Assembly (NCBI GenBank): GCA_963809245.1
Contig: CAWEIU010000006.1
Span: 99,565 to 163,564, forward strand
Direction of reading: 5' to 3'
Source of the DNA: Roseiarcus sp963809245
GTDB lineage: Bacteria; Pseudomonadota; Alphaproteobacteria; Rhizobiales; Beijerinckiaceae
DNA: 64,000 nt
Positions 58,999-64,000 of the stretch are shown piece after piece. The notes under the pieces were generated by a model, which saw only the letters and a list, made by a program, of their open reading frames with translations, was not told where the DNA came from and searched no databases. The number at the start of each line of letters is the position of its first letter. Within the stretch, counting starts at the first letter, position 1. The translations under genes were made by a program, and so were the position numbers.

Positions 58999-61006
58999 CC
59001 TTGGAGGCGACGGTTGCCGCGCTCGGCGCGACCGGCGCGTTGGGCGCCTGCGTCATCAACTGATCGATCCGGTCTTTCTCGCGTTTGAAGGCGGCGAGCA
59101 TCTTGCCGTCGAACTCGCGCGTGCGGGCGAGCTTGATCGCCATCGGGTCCACGTAGTTGCCGTTGATGATCACTTCGTAGTGGAGGTGTGGGCCGGTGGC
59201 GAGGCCGGACTGGCCGAGATAGCCGATCACCTGGCCTTGCATGACATGGACGCCCGGCGCCATGCCGCGCGCGAAGCCCGACATGTGCGAATAGGTCGTC
59301 ACATAGCCGTTGGCGTGCTGAATCTCGATGTGTCGTCCATAGCCCGAGGTGAACTCGGCCTTGATGATGACCCCGGCGCCGGCGGCGAGAATCGGCGTGC
59401 CGATCGGCGCGCCCCAGTCGACGCCGGTGTGCATGCGCGCGTAGTGCAGGATCGGGTGGAAGCGCATGCCGAAGGGCGAGGTGATCTCGCCGCCGGCGAC
59501 CGGCTTGCGAATGAGGAATTTGCGGGTCGAGCGGCCGTTTTCGTCGTAATAGTCGACGAGGCCGTCATCCGGGGTCTGGAAGCGATAGTAGCGGAAGACC
59601 TGATCGCGCACCGTCATCGTCGCGTACAGAAGCTGCGGATGGGGATCGATGTCGTCCGCCTCGGCGATGAAGGCGGCAATCGAATCGCCGGGCTGGACGG
59701 CGCGCTGAAAGTCGACGTCGTTGGCGAAAGCGCGCACCATCTCGTCGATGATCGGGCGTTGCAGGCCCTGCTTGAGAGCGGTCTCGTAGAAGCTTTCGTA
59801 CAGCGTCATGCCGCCGCTGTCGTCGTCCGCGTTCCGCCGGCGCGGCGCGTCGGGACGCATCGTCACCGGGACATAGCCTCCCGCGTCGTTGATCGCGATC
59901 ATCGATTTGAGCTGCTCGTCGGCATAGACCGACACGCGCGCGATTGGCGCCGGTTGGCCGTCGGCGGGCGGCTGATCGTATTCGAGAATGATCTTCTGCC
60001 CTTCGGCGACCGGCGATTCGCCGGCGCGGGCGCCGAAGGCGGCGACGATCGCGTCGGCGGCCTCCTTGCTCGCGCCGTTGGCGCGCAGCACATCCTCGAG
60101 GGTTTCGCCGTGACGGATCTGCACCAAACGCTCGCCGCCGTTGGGCCGCCCATCGGCCGGCGATTTCGGCTGGTTGGTCACATTCTCCGGCACCATGCGC
60201 ACCTCGATCGATGCGAACGGCGCCGTCGTCGCTTCGCCGCTGGTCGGTCCGTAGCTGAGGGCGCCGAGCGGGTCGACACCCGCGTGGCTCGTGCGCATCA
60301 GCAGCATCTCGGCCGGCAGGGGAGGGACCTTGTCGCCATCCGCCTCCTCCTTGATCGTCTCGGCGACTTGCGCCTGCGCCTCGGCGAGCGTCAGTTCGCC
60401 CGTCGCCGTCGCGGCGTCGGCCGGCGTGAGATCGCGCTGCGAAAAGGAGACCTCCGCGTCGTCTTGCATCGGGCCGGGGTCGGGCGGCGCGTCGGGCTTT
60501 TCAGCCGAGGCGTTGGTCGCCTTGAGCGGATCGTAGGGCGGCACCGCGTCGGCGAAGCCGGTCGGCGTAACGGTGAGCGTCGTCGAGAGAATCGTGAAGG
60601 GGCGCGCTTTGACGACCTCCTTGTCGCCCACCTTGATGGTGGTCGGCGCTTTAAAAGTCTGCTTCGCGGCGACGATGTCGACTGGCCGCACCAGCCGGTC
60701 GCCCTTGCCGGGATTGACGCCTTCCGCCGCGCTGTCCTTATGGGTAGCGACATCGAATTCCGGGGCCTCGGCGAAGGTCGATTGCCGGTCGAGACCGAGA
60801 TAGAGCGCGGCCCCGATCAGCGCCAAACCGCAGACGCCAGCCAGCGCGACCCCGGCGAGCCATCGCAGGGGAATGTGACGGCGCTCGCGCCCCTCGATCC
60901 GCGCGCCGTCGATTTCAATCGCCGGCTCGTGGCCGAGTTCGACAGCGGAGCGCATTCGTTCGGAGAACGCAGGCGGGCGATGGAAGCGGGCGGCCAAAGT
61001 CGTCAC
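58991..61006 (-). CDS. M23-family peptidoglycan peptidase (LytM domain), membrane-anchored
   Basis: The product from GTG 61006 is about 671 residues; a TTG at 61069 would add 21 more, and the first ATG is at 60955, so the start is uncertain. An N-terminal membrane segment lies in LRWLAGVALAGVCGLALIGA after about 50 cytoplasmic residues. The middle has a LysM-like or OapA-type region (LVQIRHGETLEDVLRANGAS). The C-terminal LytM domain has zinc ligands in GMRFHPILHYARMHTGVDWG and GPHLHYEVIINGNYVDP. It would cleave or regulate cleavage of peptidoglycan in the periplasm. It faces the gluQ gene and is separated from it by the hairpin. Confidence 0.9.
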   Translation of the reverse strand: MTTLAARFHRPPAFSERMRSAVELGHEPAIEIDGARIEGRERRHIPLRWLAGVALAGVCGLALIGAALYLGLDRQSTFAEAPEFDVATHKDSAAEGVNPGKGDRLVRPVDIVAAKQTFKAPTTIKVGDKEVVKARPFTILSTTLTVTPTGFADAVPPYDPLKATNASAEKPDAPPDPGPMQDDAEVSFSQRDLTPADAATATGELTLAEAQAQVAETIKEEADGDKVPPLPAEMLLMRTSHAGVDPLGALSYGPTSGEATTAPFASIEVRMVPENVTNQPKSPADGRPNGGERLVQIRHGETLEDVLRANGASKEAADAIVAAFGARAGESPVAEGQKIILEYDQPPADGQPAPIARVSVYADEQLKSMIAINDAGGYVPVTMRPDAPRRRNADDDSGGMTLYESFYETALKQGLQRPIIDEMVRAFANDVDFQRAVQPGDSIAAFIAEADDIDPHPQLLYATMTVRDQVFRYYRFQTPDDGLVDYYDENGRSTRKFLIRKPVAGGEITSPFGMRFHPILHYARMHTGVDWGAPIGTPILAAGAGVIIKAEFTSGYGRHIEIQHANGYVTTYSHMSGFARGMAPGVHVMQGQVIGYLGQSGLATGPHLHYEVIINGNYVDPMAIKLARTREFDGKMLAAFKREKDRIDQLMTQAPNAPVAPSAATVASKVN

Positions 61007-61816
61007 GGTTTTTCTTGTCGCTCGCTCGAGAACTCGCCCAGTGTTAGCGGGGCTGTCCGGCGCGCGCAACGCGGCGCGGCGGCAAGGACCCGATCGATTG
61101 CCTCATTCCATCTAAACCGTGGCTTGAGTACGGCAGAGGGGGCAAGCCGGCCGCGGCCACGAGATTGTCCCCCAAAATCGCGCCGCTCCGGACTTATCCC
61201 CAAGCAACCGGGCGGCGTAGCGGGGCTTTGCGACTTTTTTGCAAAAAGAATTTGACACTTCCCGGAGCCTTCCCTATATCACCGCACACCGACGGCGACG
61301 CCGCTGAGGCGGCCGCCACGACGTCGGGCTTCGGAACGATCTCGAGACGCTCTCCTCCCTGCTGAGAGGTAGGGAGATGGGGCGTCGGCCGTTCCGCGCT
61401 TTTGGTTTCGGCCTGAGGCGACTTGGCGGCAAACGTCGTCGAGGTGAAGATTTGGGTTTGGCGGCGTCATCTCCGGTTTGGACCGGGCAGCGCGGTTAAA
61501 TTCCCGGAGGCTTTGGTCTCCATGCTGTTTGACAATTGCATATGAAGGAAGAGAGACGTGGTCGGCGGGGTCCTTGCGGGGCTCTGGCGGTTGGGTTGTC
61601 TGGGCGATGAGTTCGAGGCGGTCTGGCGTTAGGGTCCGAAGAGATATCTGACGGTCACGTTTCAAAATTCATCGCGCTTGGCGAAGAGCGGGTTGGAACG
61701 TCGCGAGACGGACTGGCTTCGTGGTTTTGCCGAGCGGATGTGTTTGGAACTCGTCAAGAATGACCGAGATCGGAGACGATCTCGGGAAGTGACCAGTCAG
61801 GACGAAATCTCATTTG
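61007..61816 (+). other. Upstream region and leader of the rrn operon
   Basis: No gene is credible in these 810 bases. The rrn promoter lies at 61252-61280, and the transcribed leader with several hairpin-forming stretches, such as CTCTCCTCCCTGC-GGTAGGGAGATGG, follows. Open frames crossing it continue into 16S and are not coding. Confidence 0.7.
61252..61280 (+). promoter_or_regulatory. Sigma-70 promoter of the rRNA operon
   Basis: TTGACA at 61252-61257 and TATATC at 61275-61280 are separated by 17 bases. An AT-rich stretch ACTTTTTTGCAAAAAGAA directly upstream could serve as an UP element. It lies about 540 bases before 16S, a usual leader length in alphaproteobacteria. Confidence 0.75.
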
Positions 61817-63308
<1,492 letters not shown>

Positions 63309-63514
63309 TCCTTTATCAAGGGTCGACGTCGGCTTGCCGGCGAGGGAGCTTTCGAGCGCTCGTTTCGAACCCTTTATCGGACGTCTTAGAATCAGCGGCC
63401 TTGTCAAAGGCCGCATTGGCGGGACACCGCCGACTTCGTCTCTCTTTCTTCGCCAAAGGACGAGCCGGGTTCGTCGCTCGCGTTGGGGTGTTCCCGCGCT
63501 GAGCGCCAAAGCTC

Positions 63515-63591
63515 GGGCTTGTAGCTCAGTTGGTTAGAGCGCGCGCTTGATAAGCGTGAGGTCGGAGGTTCAAGTCCTCCCAGGCCCACCA
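63515..63591 (+). tRNA. tRNA-Ile (GAT)
   Basis: The cloverleaf starts GGGCTTGTAGCTCAGTTGGT, has the anticodon loop CTTGATAAGC with anticodon GAT, the T-arm GGAGGTTCAAGTCCTCC and an encoded CCA end. The acceptor stem GGGCTTG pairs with CAGGCCC with one G-U pair. It lies in the 16S-23S spacer as usual. Confidence 0.97.
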
Positions 63592-63787
63592 TACTTATTA
63601 AGAGGCCCTCGCATCAGCTCGGCGTCGCGTTCGCTCCTAGCAAAGCTTCGCTTTGCGGGTGGCGGCGACGTTGGCCAGCAGGGCCTTCGGCGTCAGCTTA
63701 TGCGAACCGCAGGGTTCGCTAGCCGCGCAAGTCTTCAAGTTGACTTGGGCGCCGCGCTGACGCGAGGTTCTTCTTCTCTCGTAAGAT

Positions 63788-63863
63788 GGGGCCATAGCTC
63801 AGTTGGGAGAGCGCGTGCTTTGCAAGCATGAGGTCGTCGGTTCGATCCCGTCTGGCTCCACCA
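63788..63863 (+). tRNA. tRNA-Ala (TGC)
   Basis: The cloverleaf starts GGGGCCATAGCTCAGTTGGG, has CTTTGCAAGC with anticodon TGC, T-arm GTCGGTTCGATCCCGTC and encoded CCA. The acceptor stem GGGGCCA pairs with TGGCTCC. It follows tRNA-Ile by 196 bases and precedes the 23S gene, which is outside the window. Confidence 0.97.
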
Positions 63864-64000
63864 GACGGTTGATCGCCGAGAATTTGGATTGTTTGCGACG
63901 CTGAGCTCGAACGTCCTTTGGAATTTAGGTTTCCCAGCGCTTCTCGAGAGGAGTTAGCGCGAAAATATCTGACATCGTGAAGAGGAAACGCATTCGGTCG

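Overview
The window is GC-rich DNA from an alphaproteobacterium, most likely of the order Hyphomicrobiales (Rhizobiales) and perhaps near Beijerinckiaceae/Methylocystaceae. The evidence is a 16S rRNA gene of alphaproteobacterial type followed by tRNA-Ile(GAT) and tRNA-Ala(TGC), a RegB/RegA-type redox two-component pair, CsgH-type curli accessory protein, and overall codon use. The genus is not resolved by reading alone.

Layout. 1-964: start of glnD (minus strand). 1175-4015: a three-gene ribose-type sugar ABC importer. 4191-8346: an orphan MbcA/ParS/Xre-like antitoxin, then rsmI-yraN-gshB on the minus strand facing a PBP-activator-like lipoprotein. 8476-10658: a lower-GC accessory island with an HTH-ImmA/IrrE metallopeptidase plus PIN-domain pair and two small divergent genes. 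11688-17068: a curli (functional amyloid) locus csgB-csgF-csgG-csgA-csgH plus one unknown secreted protein; the CsgA is about four times the usual length. 17429-24482: mixed single genes (trmO, cysteine hydrolase, an inverted-repeat-flanked phosphotransferase gene, SulP transporter, 2-hydroxyacid dehydrogenase, SH3 protein). 24520-26435: regB-regA-like pair. 26539-32312: the urea importer urtABCDE behind a sigma-54 promoter. 32462-37937: small genes, a MarR/AhpD divergent pair, an SDR, a TTC38-like TPR protein and prfC.

38188-53435 is a 15-kb run of eleven co-directional genes: a second ribose-type importer (binding protein, double ATPase, two permeases), iron alcohol dehydrogenase, aldehyde dehydrogenase, enolase-superfamily enzyme, LysR regulator, MttB-family methyltransferase, MFS transporter and a dimethylglycine-dehydrogenase-like FAD/GcvT fusion. 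It reads as one catabolic pathway for an unidentified N-methylated or polyol-like compound and is my best candidate for an undescribed system.

53511-61006: a DUF1127 protein, a DUF2019 protein beside a decayed toxin-like gene, rpsD, a frameshifted esterase, an AlkA-like glycosylase, a frameshifted gluQ and an M23 peptidase. 61252-64000: an rrn promoter, 16S, tRNA-Ile, tRNA-Ala and spacer; the 23S lies beyond the window.

Five recognisable genes (gshB, urtC, an esterase, gluQ, and the toxin-like gene) carry small frame-breaking indels, seven lesions in total. Their frequency in otherwise well conserved genes makes assembly error a serious possibility. No CRISPR array, rRNA duplication, complete transposase gene or prophage was seen.
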